This document shows, piece by piece, positions 23,488 through 36,370 of a stretch of DNA of 64,000 nt; the stretch's first letter is position 1, and each line of letters starts with the position of its first letter. A model generated the notes under the pieces. That model had not been told where the DNA came from and made no database searches. It saw only the letters and a program-made list of their open reading frames with translations. A program made the position numbers and the translations under genes. This DNA comes from Apis mellifera (lineage: Eukaryota > Arthropoda > Insecta > Hymenoptera > Apidae), in assembly GCF_003254395.2 (NCBI RefSeq), contig NC_037642.1, forward strand, positions 342,501-406,500, read 5' to 3'.

Positions 23488-25939
23488 ATGGCCGGATGGT
23501 GGAGCTTCGGTGGTGCTTTTCTTCTGTTTTTTGGTATTCTTCTTGTTTCCTATTTGTACAAGATCAACTGGATCAAGGTGAGTCTTCTTTGATACCATTA
23601 TCCGATTTACCTACTTATATCACATCTTTTATTTTTCTTTTTATTAGTGTAAATAATGTAAATTCAAATTAATTGACTGAACAAACATTTATTAATTATA
23701 AAAAAAAAAATAAGAAAATAATTAAAATTACACTAATTTATTAAATTATTGTGATATATATATTATTAACAATTTAATATAAAATGAATCAGTAATAAAT
23801 AATAAAATATTAATAAAAATTATATTTTACATATGTTTAGTATAAAATTTTTAAAATTTCTTTGAAAAAAAAATTCAAAAAATCTTATTTAATTTTAAAC
23901 ATATTACATTAAGTTTAAAATAAATTTATATAAATTTACATAAATAATGTATTATTTATAATATAAAATAATTATTAAATTTGAGAATGATTTGATTTAA
24001 TTATTCATACTATGATGTTTTTAATAGTTTAATTTCCTTTAAATTAACAAAAAAACAAATAAAATATTCTTTATTATATATAATTTATTTATTACAAAGA
24101 AAAAAATAATTATTAATTATTTATTTAAATATGTTATATTATTATTTATATAAACTACATATATCTTTATTAAAATATTAATATTCATTTCTCAAGAAAA
24201 TATAAAAATAAAAATATAAATAAAATAAAAAATAAAAATAACTTATTTAAATTCAATTTTTTGCATTTTTTTTTATTTTTATTAAATTAATTTCATACAA
24301 ATTAATTTCAAATTTTAACATAAACGATATGCACAGATATGAACATCACGATAACATTATGTTTACAAATGTGAAAGATTTCTTGACGTTCTTTCTGACG
24401 TCGTAGAATCCTTTTTCTTCATGTCAGCGATTCTTTCAATCTTTAAAAGGAAAGCATAATATAATTTAATCTTATTAAATAATTCAAAATGAAAAAAATA
24501 AAAATATTATATATATATTTATAAATATTATATACATAATAATATATATATATTTATTAATATAATAATATAATATAAATATAATTTTTATAAATATTTA
24601 TATATTATAATATTTATGTAATATCTATTTAAATATTAAAAATAATTAAAAGAATTAACAAAAGATTCCAATTTTTTTCTTTTTTTATTTTAGATAATAT
24701 TTTATTATTTCTCTTTTTTTTATACAAATTTTATAACAAATTTTAAAAGTTTTAATTTTATCATTTTAAGAAGTTTAATTATTTATGTAATATATAAATT
24801 ATATAATAACTTTATATTATATAATCCTAAATTTAAAATTTTATTTTTTATTCTTATTTCTTAAAAAATAATAATTTCATTGATATTTTAATATTTACAT
24901 ATCAAAAAAACTATTATTAAGTTTACATAACTATTATTTCAATTAATTTTTTTTATTATAAATATAATAATTCAAAAGTTAAAATATAATATTTTTTTAG
25001 GATCTAAGGCTAGAAGGCGATAACAAAACAGTTTTAGCTAATCACTTAGAATCAAAGAAACGAAAATTGGGTAAGCTTCCTCCAGTTTATCCAAACGGAT
25101 GGTTTGCCTTGTTAGAAAGTTCTCAATTAGATAAAGGTCAAGTGAAACATGTAGCTGCACTTGGACAAAATTTTGCAGTTTTCAGGTATTTTAATTTTTA
25201 AAATGTAAAATGAATGATTAAAAAATTAAAAAATTTATTTTATAATTGTTTTTAATTCAAGAAATTGTTAAAAGCATAATTGATCTTTATATAAATTTAA
25301 TAATAATATTTAATAATAATATTTATTTAAAGAACAGATAATGGGACAGTAAGAATTTTAGATGCCTATTGTCCTCATTTGGGTGCAAATATGGCTGAGG
25401 GTGGACGTGTAAAAGGTGATTGCTTAGAATGTCCTTTTCATGGTTGGCAATTTCGTGGTTCTGATGGACAATGCAATCACATCCCATATGCTGATAAAGG
25501 TAATTTAAATTATAATTTTATTTAATTGTATCTTAATTTTAATTTTATTTAATTATATTTTATCTTTTTTTAATTTTAATTTTTTAATTTTAAAGCTATT
25601 TATATATATTGTATATTAATTATACTGTATACTTTATTTTAGTGCCACATATTGCTAGAACTAAAACTTGGAAAAGTTGTGAAGCTAACGAAATTATTTT
25701 CGTTTGGTATCATGCAGAAGGATTAGAACCAAATTGGCAACCACAAACAATTAGCCATGTTTTAAATCGAACATGGCGTTATCATGGCCGAAATGAATTT
25801 CTTATTAATTGTCATATACAGGTCAGGTTTTAATTAATTTAAATACAATTTCATTACTTATTTATTTTATAATATAAATAATAATATGAAATACTGAATG
25901 AAAAGTCAAATTTTGTTTTTATTATTCTAAAATTTTTAT

Positions 25940-25998
<59 letters not shown>

Positions 25999-27499
25999 AG
26001 AATAAAGTTTTTATATTTGAAGATTAAGAATAATTAAAATAAAGATTTCAATCGATCATGGAAACTAAAATCAAGGAAACCAAATTATCATTAACATTTA
26101 AATCGGCAGTGATTTTAGTATTATTTTTTTTCTTTTTTTTTTCTTCTTTTTTTTTTTTTTTTTAGATATGTGTTAAATAAAGCTGATGGATATTTGAAAT
26201 AAGAAATGGATTTTGGACTCCTTGATTGCAGCCTCCATGATGAATTCTAAGAATGATGATCGTTGTTTTGAGTTTAAACAGGTAAGAAATAACTCATAAC
26301 TATCATTCTCAAACTAAAGCAAAATTAAGATGTTAATTAATAAAGTAAAAATAATTTTAAAATTAACATGGCAAAAAATAATAAAAATATTATACAATTA
26401 TATTAAATATACAAAAATAAATATTTTATAAAAAATTATTAAAAATTATAGATAAACCATTTGATTTTTATTTTATTCAATATTAAATAAAAATAAAAAA
26501 TTGGTAATAATAAAATATTTAATCAAAAATAAAGTTGTAAGACAAAATATTATAATATAAATATTATAATTTTCAGGAAGTTGCAGAAAATGGTGCTGAT
26601 TCAGCACATCTTAGTGCAGTACATGGTCCAGCAATATTTACAAAAATTGCAAATTTTTTTTCTTCTTTTGCTCGACATTCATGGACGAACGTTAATTGGA
26701 CACCACATAATTCTTTCTTAAAATCCCAAGATTCTAAAGAAATCAAAGCAATAAAACAAGATGATGAAAACTTAAGGCATAGAGCATATATGACTTTAAG
26801 ACACAGTCTAATTCTATTTGAGAAATTTAAACTTTTACAATTGGATGTAAATGTTCAACAAATAGGCCCGGGATATGTCGAACTTATGATGCATACTTCT
26901 TTGGGATCAATGTGTATTTTTCAAACAGTAACACCAATGGAACCCCTTTTACAAAAGGTTCTTAAAATTTTAAATATATAACATTATTAAAATTTTTTTA
27001 CATTTTTTATTTGTATTTTTTTAACTATATATTATATATTATTAATTATATACTAATTTATTAAGAATACAATTTTCTTTAAAAAATAATAATAATAAAC
27101 TTATTTCTTAGAAAAGATTTAAATTTCAGTAAAAAAATTAATTACTGCATTATTTTGAATCATTGTTTTTTTATTTATTAAAAAAAATATTTACATACAT
27201 ACAAATTTACATACAAATATTTTCTTTATTATAATTATTGTTATTATCATTTTTATTATTAGGTGACTCATTTACTATATTCTCCTCCTCTGCTTGGCCC
27301 ATATGCTAGTATGTTATTCTTAGCAGAATGCTTAATGTTTGAAAGAGATGTAGCTATTTGGAATCGAAAGAAGTTCGAAAAACAACCCCTCTTGGTCAAA
27401 GAAGATAAAAGCATACTTGCTTATCGTAGATGGTATGCTCAATTTTATTCGCAACATAGTCCAAGTTATCATTCTGCCATTAAATCTTTACAATGGTAA
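23488..27499 (+). CDS. nvd: Neverland, Rieske oxygenase (cholesterol 7,8-dehydrogenase)
   Basis: Converts dietary cholesterol to 7-dehydrocholesterol, the first step of ecdysteroid synthesis in the prothoracic gland. Exons 23488-23577, 25001-25185, 25333-25499, 25643-25821, 26577-26957 and 27263-27499 join in frame to give 412 residues (fly protein about 430). The N-terminus [20 protein letters not shown] is a membrane anchor (about residues 8-24). The Rieske 2Fe-2S ligands are C105-P-H107 and C125-P-F-H128. The mononuclear iron site appears as E-N-G-A-D215-x2-H218-x4-H223 at the start of exon 5. [16 protein letters not shown] just after the anchor is typical of the family. The start is the ATG directly before the anchor. 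A TATA/Inr pair at 22.55 kb and a GA-rich tract lie upstream. A stop-bearing cryptic exon sits in intron 4 (26166-26281). Confidence 0.96.
25941..25995. repeat. (AT)n microsatellite in neverland intron 4
   Basis: About 27 alternating AT units between exons 4 and 5 of neverland. Confidence 0.95.
26166..26281 (+). other. nvd: Candidate cryptic (poison) exon in neverland intron 4
   Basis: A 116-base block preceded by a very long T-rich tract ending in TTTAG and followed by a strong donor, CAG|GTAAGA. A second acceptor, TTGCAG, at 26226-26231 would make a 50-base version. Base composition is more complex than the surrounding intron. Joined after exon 4 it reads only four codons (I-C-V-K) before a stop, so inclusion would cut the protein between the Rieske and catalytic domains. 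No evidence of use is available from sequence alone. Confidence 0.4.
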
Positions 27500-28065
27500 A
27501 TTTTTTGTATTGAAAAATATTTTTGTATTTTTGACGGAACTCAAATTTCATTATATAAATTATAATATTAATGAAAATTGAAAAAATAATTCATTTATAA
27601 TGTTAATAATAAATTGAAAATATTTACAATGAAAAATGCACAAATATTTACAAAAAAAATGGGAAAGGGGAAGATGATGTATTTAATCTAAAATTCAAAT
27701 ATATTATATTATTCTTATATATTTAAATACCTATATCCTATATATTTAAATTGAATTCTCCATAATATAATATATTATCTTTTTTATAAAAAAAATAAAC
27801 ATACATATTTTTACAATCTTATTTCTTTTTTTAAATAAATATTATTAAAAATAATAAATCTTGAATAAATATTATTTAAGAAGATATTTGAATTTATATT
27901 TTCTTAAAAAACTTACATAATTCAGATTCAATAAAAAAAATAATAATGTTATATCTATATAAATCACATTGTAGCTAATTGGTTAATCGAATGAGTGGCG
28001 GCTCTTCAATACCTTAAAAACAGTTAGCTACCATAAAAAATTTATTTTCATCGCAAAAAAAAAAC
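27500..28065. other. Intergenic spacer between neverland and the nucleotidase gene
   Basis: Neverland 3' UTR and the short upstream region of the next same-strand gene. The last 100 bases (from about 27970) are less AT-rich and likely form the promoter and 5' UTR. Confidence 0.45.
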
Positions 28066-31000
28066 ATGACTTCTGAAATAGATTTAAATGATGTGAGTAA
28101 TTTAAATTTTTCGCGGTTTTTTCTATTTAGCTATTGTATTTAACATTATATTATTTTAATATTTTGGCGGTATTGTATTGAAACATAACCTTAATTTCAT
28201 TGTTTTTTTGTTAATTACTTTGTAATATATTTTAGTTATAATTCAAAAATCAAAGAATTAAAAAATTAATAGTTAATATTTTATTATAATTTAAAATATA
28301 TAGTAGTTATATAGTGATTTATAGTTATTTAGATCTTTATTAATGTATATATAAATATTTTTTATAATATGTCTATTATAAAAAAATAATAGATATAAAA
28401 AATTTATCAAAAGTTTTGTGATAAAGAAATTATCTAAAATATAATAAAAAATAAAATTTAAAATAATTATAATTAAAATTTAAAATAATAAAAATAATAA
28501 AAAAATAATTTATTAGCAAATTAAAAAATTAATTAATAAAAAAATTAATATTCAAACAACAAACAAAAAATGCAATAAAAATAATAATAATTTTCATTTA
28601 TATTACATGTCTAAATGCTTTCTACAAAAAGAATAGAACATTAATAAAAGTATTAATCTATGCATAAATTTAATTATCGAAATAAGTATATATTAATTTT
28701 TATTTGTTAATATTAATCAATGCATTTATTTATACTTTATTATTCTATTTTCAAAAACTTACATATAAAGTGACAGATAAAACTAATAAAAAATTATATA
28801 GATATGTAGCAATAATGAAAAAATAATTGAATGAAATTAAATTTAAATTTATAAATAATATATTATATGTAGTAATTAATAAATTAATAAATAAAAAATA
28901 TAATTGCTTAATAATCTCTTACATAAAATGTTTTTTTTTAGAAAAATCAAATTATTTAAAAATATATACTTTATAATATAATCATAAATTTTTAAACATT
29001 TAAATATCAAGTAATGTAATCAAAAAATTTTAAAAATCTTTCAAAAAGTTTTTTAATGAGCTAATCAAAAAAAAAATTTATTCTATGTTTGATTGTTATA
29101 AAATATTAAAATTAAAATTTATTGATTAGTACTATAAATTTTTATTATATAAATTAATACTATAAATCTGATATAATATAATTTTTTTTCCAAATTTTAA
29201 TTAATTATTGAAATTATTTTTCTTTTTATTATATTTATAAATTCTTATTAAATATTTTTTCATTATATTTGTAAGTTTTTAATTCTTAAATAGATTATAA
29301 TATATTACTAATTATATATACTAATTGAATAATATAATTGATAATATATTACTAATTGAAACTTTCTTATAATTTTTTGTTATATTAAATTAAATGTAAT
29401 ATTATTATATATATTATGTATAAAATTATAAATAATAATACTAATAATATTAATAATATTATTTTTCAAGAGATCTGCTTATATTAAAATCCTTTTTCAA
29501 TAATATTTTAAAAAAATAACAGAATTCATCATAATGAGATAATTTTTAAGAATAATTTTCTTTTATAATTATGTAATTATTTATGTAATTATATTAAATG
29601 TATTAATTATATAAAATTTTTTTTATGTATGAATACAATGTATTAGAAAATTTTAAACTTTAATTATTGATTTAAAATATGTATATTTATATTTACATTT
29701 ATATTTATATTTATATGTATATTTTTAGCAATTCCTTAAATATCTTCTTTTTTATATAGTTCCCAACACTAAAATTAAAACATGTCCATATCAAGGACAA
29801 AAAAAATTTATTAAGGATAATAAACACAATGTTGACAGATGGATGTAATTCTTTACAGGTACAATGTTTTTAAACTATTTATTTAATATTTTTTTTAATA
29901 TTAATTTTTTATATTCATAAATTTTTATTTTAAATATATATATATATATATATTATTAGTAATTTAATAATAATAAAATAATTCATAATATATCATCTTG
30001 ATTTCAATTTCATTAAAAAATTCTAATTTCAGATAGTTACAGATTTTGATTTAACATTAACAAAACAACATGTAAATGGAAAAAAAGTTCTTAGTAGTTT
30101 TGGTATGTAAATAATATTTTATTGTAATAAAAAATATAAGTATAATTATATACATATAATTTTTATTATAATAAAGTAAATAAAATACAATTTTTTTTGT
30201 AATTTAAAAAAAAATAGGAATTTTTAGCAAATGCAAGCAACTTCCAGAAATATATACAAAAGAATCAAATCGTCTTTATAAAAAGTATAGGCCGATTGAA
30301 ATAGATCCTGATTTATCAATTCAAATAAAAACAGAGGCAATGACAGATTGGATGATAGCTGCAGAAGAAATACTAAAAGGAATACCTTTTGATCCTAATG
30401 AAATATCAGAAGTAAGCAAGATTTATGGAACAAATTTAAGGGATGGTACAAAAGAACTTTTAACAAAATTATATCTTGCTGAAGTTCCAGTACTGGTTTT
30501 TAGTGCTGGTTTAGGAGATATTGTTCAAGCTATTTTAGAAAACCAAGAAATTTTATTTAATAATGTAAAGGTAATGATATTTTAAACACAACTCTTTTTA
30601 TAAATTTGTAACTTTTTAAAAATATATAATAATAATATAAATAAACATAAACGTAAACATAATAGTAAAAATTACTTTAATCTTTTAGATAATCTCAAAT
30701 TTTCTTAAGTATGAAGATGGGAAATTAGCAGGATTTCAAAATGAAGGATTAATTCATGTTTTTAATAAAAACGAACATGCTATAGAACAAGAATATTTTA
30801 AAGTTTTTGAAAAAAGAAAAAATATTCTTTTAATGGGTGATACTATAGGTGATGCATCAATGGTTGATGGAATGTTAAATACTTGTGCTGTTTTAAAAAT
30901 TGGTTTTCTTTATGACAATGTAGGTATTCATATAGTAATTTATATATTCATATTTAAAAAATATTATGAAAAATAATTATAGTATATTCAAATATATTAA

Positions 31001-31331
31001 TAAATAATGTGTAAATAATTAATAATAATAATTATATATTTTTTATTTAAAATATATATTATTATATTTGTTTATATTAACATATATACATAATTAATTT
31101 GAAATAAAATTATGAATATAATATAATTTGATTTGTCTTAAATAATCTTACAATTTCAATATATAATTATATACAATATATGTAATATATAATTATTTTT
31201 AATAAATTTACAAATTAAATTTTTTACAGGTTGAAAATAGTCTAGCTTCATATATGGAAAAATTTGATATTGTCTTAGTTGATGATCAAACAATGCAAGT
31301 TCCAATTGATATATTAAGATTATTATTATAA
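28066..31331 (+). CDS. NT5C3B: Cytosolic 5'-nucleotidase III family (7-methylguanosine phosphate-specific type)
   Basis: HAD-superfamily phosphatase that removes the 5' phosphate from pyrimidine nucleotides or, in the IIIB type and the fly enzyme, from m7GMP. Exons 28066-28092, 29760-29858, 30033-30102, 30218-30570, 30689-30919 and 31230-31331 join in frame to give 293 residues, matching the usual 290-300. Motif I is D46-F-D48-L-T, carrying the nucleophile Asp and the acid Asp. The conserved YRPIEIDP segment follows. Motif II is VFSAGLGD, the S/T-containing motif. The metal-binding motif is G233-D-T-I-G-D238-A-S-M. The C-terminal VLVDDQTMQVP resembles the family end. The first coding exon has nine codons and is followed by a 1.67-kb intron. 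IIIA and IIIB cannot be separated safely by eye; insects usually have a single gene of the IIIB type. Confidence 0.93.
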
Positions 31332-32178
31332 AAGAATTCAACTTTTTATTTTTATTATTTGTAAAGTATCTCCTTTTCACTTTTAATCTTTATCTTAATT
31401 GCAATTTATTTATTTTATTTAAAGTTGTTTAACAAACTATGTTCAAAAATATCATTTTACATCATTTTCTTTATCATTTATAAATTGTGTTTTTAGTGCG
31501 GTTTTATATATTAGATATTTATATATTTTTTAAATATGTATGTATCTTTTAATTGTATAAAATTTAATTAATCTTATTAAAATAATTAAATAAAAATGTG
31601 TTCTCGCTTATATTTAAATTTATATAATTTATCTTTTTAAATTAAATATATAATCATACATTCATGAAATTCCCTATGCAAATAATGAATATATATTATT
31701 TTAACATATATTAAGAAAAACAAATTGAGAACCGTTGATCATTGATTTACCTGATACGTTACTAACCAAAAACTACTTTTGTGCTTTTCGTTTATTAAAA
31801 TTTAAAAATTTTGTAATCTAAAACTATTTCGACGTAAGTTACTTTAAATTTTTTCAATTCATTTTATAATCATTTTCCGAAATGTTAAATTATAATATTC
31901 GATTAAATGAATTTTATAATAAAATTTAACAAGATAATTTATTATTATGAAGTACATAGTTATAAATAAACACAATCCGATTAATCGATTTTAATCGATA
32001 TTAAATATTATAGAATCGATAATTACAATCAAATTAATAATATTTAAATAAATTACTTTAATTAATTTCTAATTTTCATTTAAAATATATTTTTTATAGG
32101 TATTACTAATTATATAAAAAATTTAAAAAAACTTGAGTAAAATTATATTTTGAAATTAATAATAAATAAAAATATTAA
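31332..32178 (+). other. Nucleotidase 3' UTR and TRIAP1 upstream region with a 5' UTR intron
   Basis: From about 31720 the base composition is more mixed. A noncoding exon appears to end at 31833, before donor GTAAGT (31834). The matching acceptor TTTTTATAG ends at 32099, 79 bases before the TRIAP1 start codon. This predicts a 266-bp intron in the TRIAP1 5' UTR. Confidence 0.5.
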
Positions 32179-33458
<1,280 letters not shown>

Positions 33459-33622
33459 CAATTATGTCTTTAATAATAATTGAATTCCTTAACAGAATTT
33501 TTTTTTTATATTTTATTAAAAATGTGTTATATATTTTTTCATAAATAATGATTATGATTATGACTTTTCATTTTCATTAATAAATACCAAGTATAAATAC
33601 TGATTTTTAAATGTATGCATTT

Positions 33623-36052
33623 TTATTTTCCTATACAAAAATTTTTAAAAATAATATCAAGAACTTCTTCATTATTAATAGAACCAGTTATTTTGCCAAG
33701 TTCTCTTGCTGCATTTCTAATATCCTGTAAAGATATAGCCATATCATAATTTGGTATTTTAGTTTTCTCTAAATAATATTTAAGATAATCTAAAACGTGC
33801 AATAAATGATTTCTATATCGAGCATGACTGATAACAGGACTTTCTTTACATGGATTTCCACATCTGAAATTAAAGATAAATTAATAAAATAAACAAGTTT
33901 TATTTATAATAATTATAATAAAAAAATAAAAATATAAATGTTTTATTACAACGCTTAAAATTATTTATAACATTTATTTAATTTTCAATTTTATATATAC
34001 TCACATTTCTTCAAAACATTGTCCCAATGCATTTATAAGTTCTTTTAAACCTTCTTGTGTTTTACATGATATAGGAATAACATTTTGTTTTCTCCAACTT
34101 TCTATTTCATCTTCTTTAATCAAATCTATTTTATTTAATATTAAAAGAACTCTTTTTTTATCGATTTCCAAAAAATTCTTATATTGTTTTAGAAAATCTT
34201 CTAAAGATGTTTTTACATTATTTTCTGCACTAATTATGCATATAATAAAATCTGCTTTCTTTGAATATTCCTTTGTTTTTTTAATACCCTCTATTTCTAT
34301 TTCATTTTCTGGATTATTTCTAATCCCAGCAGTGTCTGCAAGAATCATTGGATATCCACAAATATCTATTGTTAATTCTATAATATCTCTTGTTGTTCCT
34401 GGCAAAGATGTAACAATAGCTGCATTTTTTTTAGAAAGAAGATTTAAAAAACTGCTTTTTCCTACATTGGGTTTTCCAAGAATTGCTACATGTATTCCAC
34501 TACGTAAAATTTCTCCTTTTCTTTCATCAGAAAGATGTTGTTGTATTTTTACATATAATTTTTGAATATTAATTTTAGTATCTTCTAAGATATTAGAAGT
34601 TACATTATGCTCTTCAGCAAAATCAATATAAGCTTCTAAATTAGCAAGAATATTTAAAAGAATAATACGCCATGACTCATAGATATGATAAAGAGAACCA
34701 ATTGTTTGATTAGAAGCCTGTTAAGATTTTAGTAAAAAAAAATAATATAATATATATTATATTATAATATAATTATAATATAAATATAATTTTTTAATAT
34801 ATGATATAATATAATAATATGAAATAATAAAAAAGTACTTTTATGATTTTATTTTTACCTGTTTACGTTGTTTCTCAGTTTCTGCTTCGATTAAATCACC
34901 TATACCTTCTGCTTCAGTTAAATCTAATTTTCCATTTAAAAATGCTCTTCTTGTAAATTCACCAGGAAATGCTAACTGAAAATGTAGCTTTGCAAGAGCA
35001 TTTAGGATTGATGTAATTACTGCAGGACCACCATGAACATGAAATTCTATACAATCCTCACCAGTAAATGAATTGGGTCCTAAATTGTCCATATTTAATT
35101 TTATTTTTTATATTAATTCACATATATAATTTTAAATTTATTTTATTTAAATTTTATTTAAATTATATTATCATTACCTGGAAACCAAAGACATAGACCT
35201 CTATCTAACATTTCTTTTGTTTCAGGATCATAGATTTTTTTTAAGAGAGCCATTCTAGGTATTAATTTAGATATTTTTGTCATTCTTTTTAAAGCTATTA
35301 ATGCTTTTGGACCAGATATTCGAATTACTGCTACTCCACATTTCCCATATCCTTTAATATAAAAGATTTTATTATTTAATAATTTAAATAGATTAATAAG
35401 TTCATATTAATGAGATCATATAATAAAAACATTATAATAATTTAAAATAATTTAATATATTGAATTCAAAATAATTTTTTAAATAAAATATAAATAAATA
35501 AATATAAAAATTAAACAAAAATATAAATAAATAATAGATATAAAAATTTTAGCAGTATTTTTATTTTTATTCTATTTTAAAAAATATTTTATCGAATTAA
35601 TAATTTAAAATATAACATAAATAAAAAGATATTGTTTATATATATATATATAAGCAATATTTTATTTATATATACATGTATATATATATATATTTTAAAT
35701 ATATTTTAAATAATTAAGTTTATGATTATGAAGCGCGTGCGCAAATAAATTAGCGAAATGTAAAATGTTTGTCATAAAAAATAATGTCGATGATTTTAAA
35801 TTAAAATTACATATATATTACACAATTGTATAAAATTATACAATTGTAAAATTAATTTAATGAAAATATAAATATTGCAAAAGATACAAAAAAAAAAATA
35901 AAACAACCAGAAGAAAGTGCGTAAATTGTGGATGATCTAGATTCATCAAAGTATTTTTGATGTAAAATTTGATGTGGAATAAAAATTGTATGTCTCGTTA
36001 TTTTTGAAGTCGTTAACTTCCAAATATTTTTATTTAAAAATATTCGTAACAT
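33623..36052 (-). CDS. GTPBP3: Mitochondrial tRNA-modification GTPase GTPBP3 (MnmE family)
   Basis: Works with MTO1/MnmG to install the taurinomethyl-uridine type modification at the wobble base of mitochondrial tRNAs. Exons on the minus strand 35908-36052, 35178-35351, 34859-35079, 34005-34717 and 33623-33863 join in frame to give 497 residues (human 492). The N-terminus is basic and Leu/Ile-rich, as in a mitochondrial presequence, then [19 protein letters not shown] opens the folate-binding domain. [11 protein letters not shown] and [14 protein letters not shown] follow. G motifs are G1 G261-K-P-N-V-G-K-S268, G2 TTRD, G3 DTAG and G4 NKID. The protein ends in C-I-G-K, the catalytic C-terminal motif of MnmE. 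The first donor reads CTG|GTTGTT, which is weak, but phase and protein continuity support it. It ends 165 bp from TRIAP1 (convergent) and starts 319 bp from HINFP (divergent). Confidence 0.95.
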
Positions 36053-36370
36053 TTGATTATTTAATATATAAACTTTAAACTCTTTTTAAATGTGATATGA
36101 CACTTTACGTATTTCATTTATATTTTTTTCACATAAGGTTAGGTATTTAAGTATAAGTATGTCGAACAAGATCATTGACAGGAATATAAAAATTAGATTA
36201 ATATTTTCAATTTATATAAAAATTAAATATTTCTTTTTAAATTAAAAAAATTTCTTAAGTGTTTTATTCATTTTAATATAAATATTTATAATACAAAATC
36301 AAAAGTTGAATTTGTAATAATTGAATTGCGTAATAAGTTTATAATATAAATGTTAAAATAAATTAAGAAA
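36053..36370. promoter_or_regulatory. Short divergent promoter region between GTPBP3 and HINFP
   Basis: Only 318 bases separate the two start codons on opposite strands, so both genes must use 5' sequence within or next to this stretch. A stretch at about 36110-36180 is less AT-biased. No TATA box with initiator at proper spacing is evident. Confidence 0.6.

Noticed and set aside
22921..23598. 225-codon minus-strand frame, Ser/Phe/Leu-rich, opposite neverland exon 1
   Set aside because: It is the pyrimidine strand of the GA-rich tract plus antisense of the true exon. It shows no domain and only low-complexity sequence.
34236..34565. 109-codon plus-strand frame
   Set aside because: Antisense shadow of the GTPBP3 G domain exon, which is supported by clear G1-G4 motifs.
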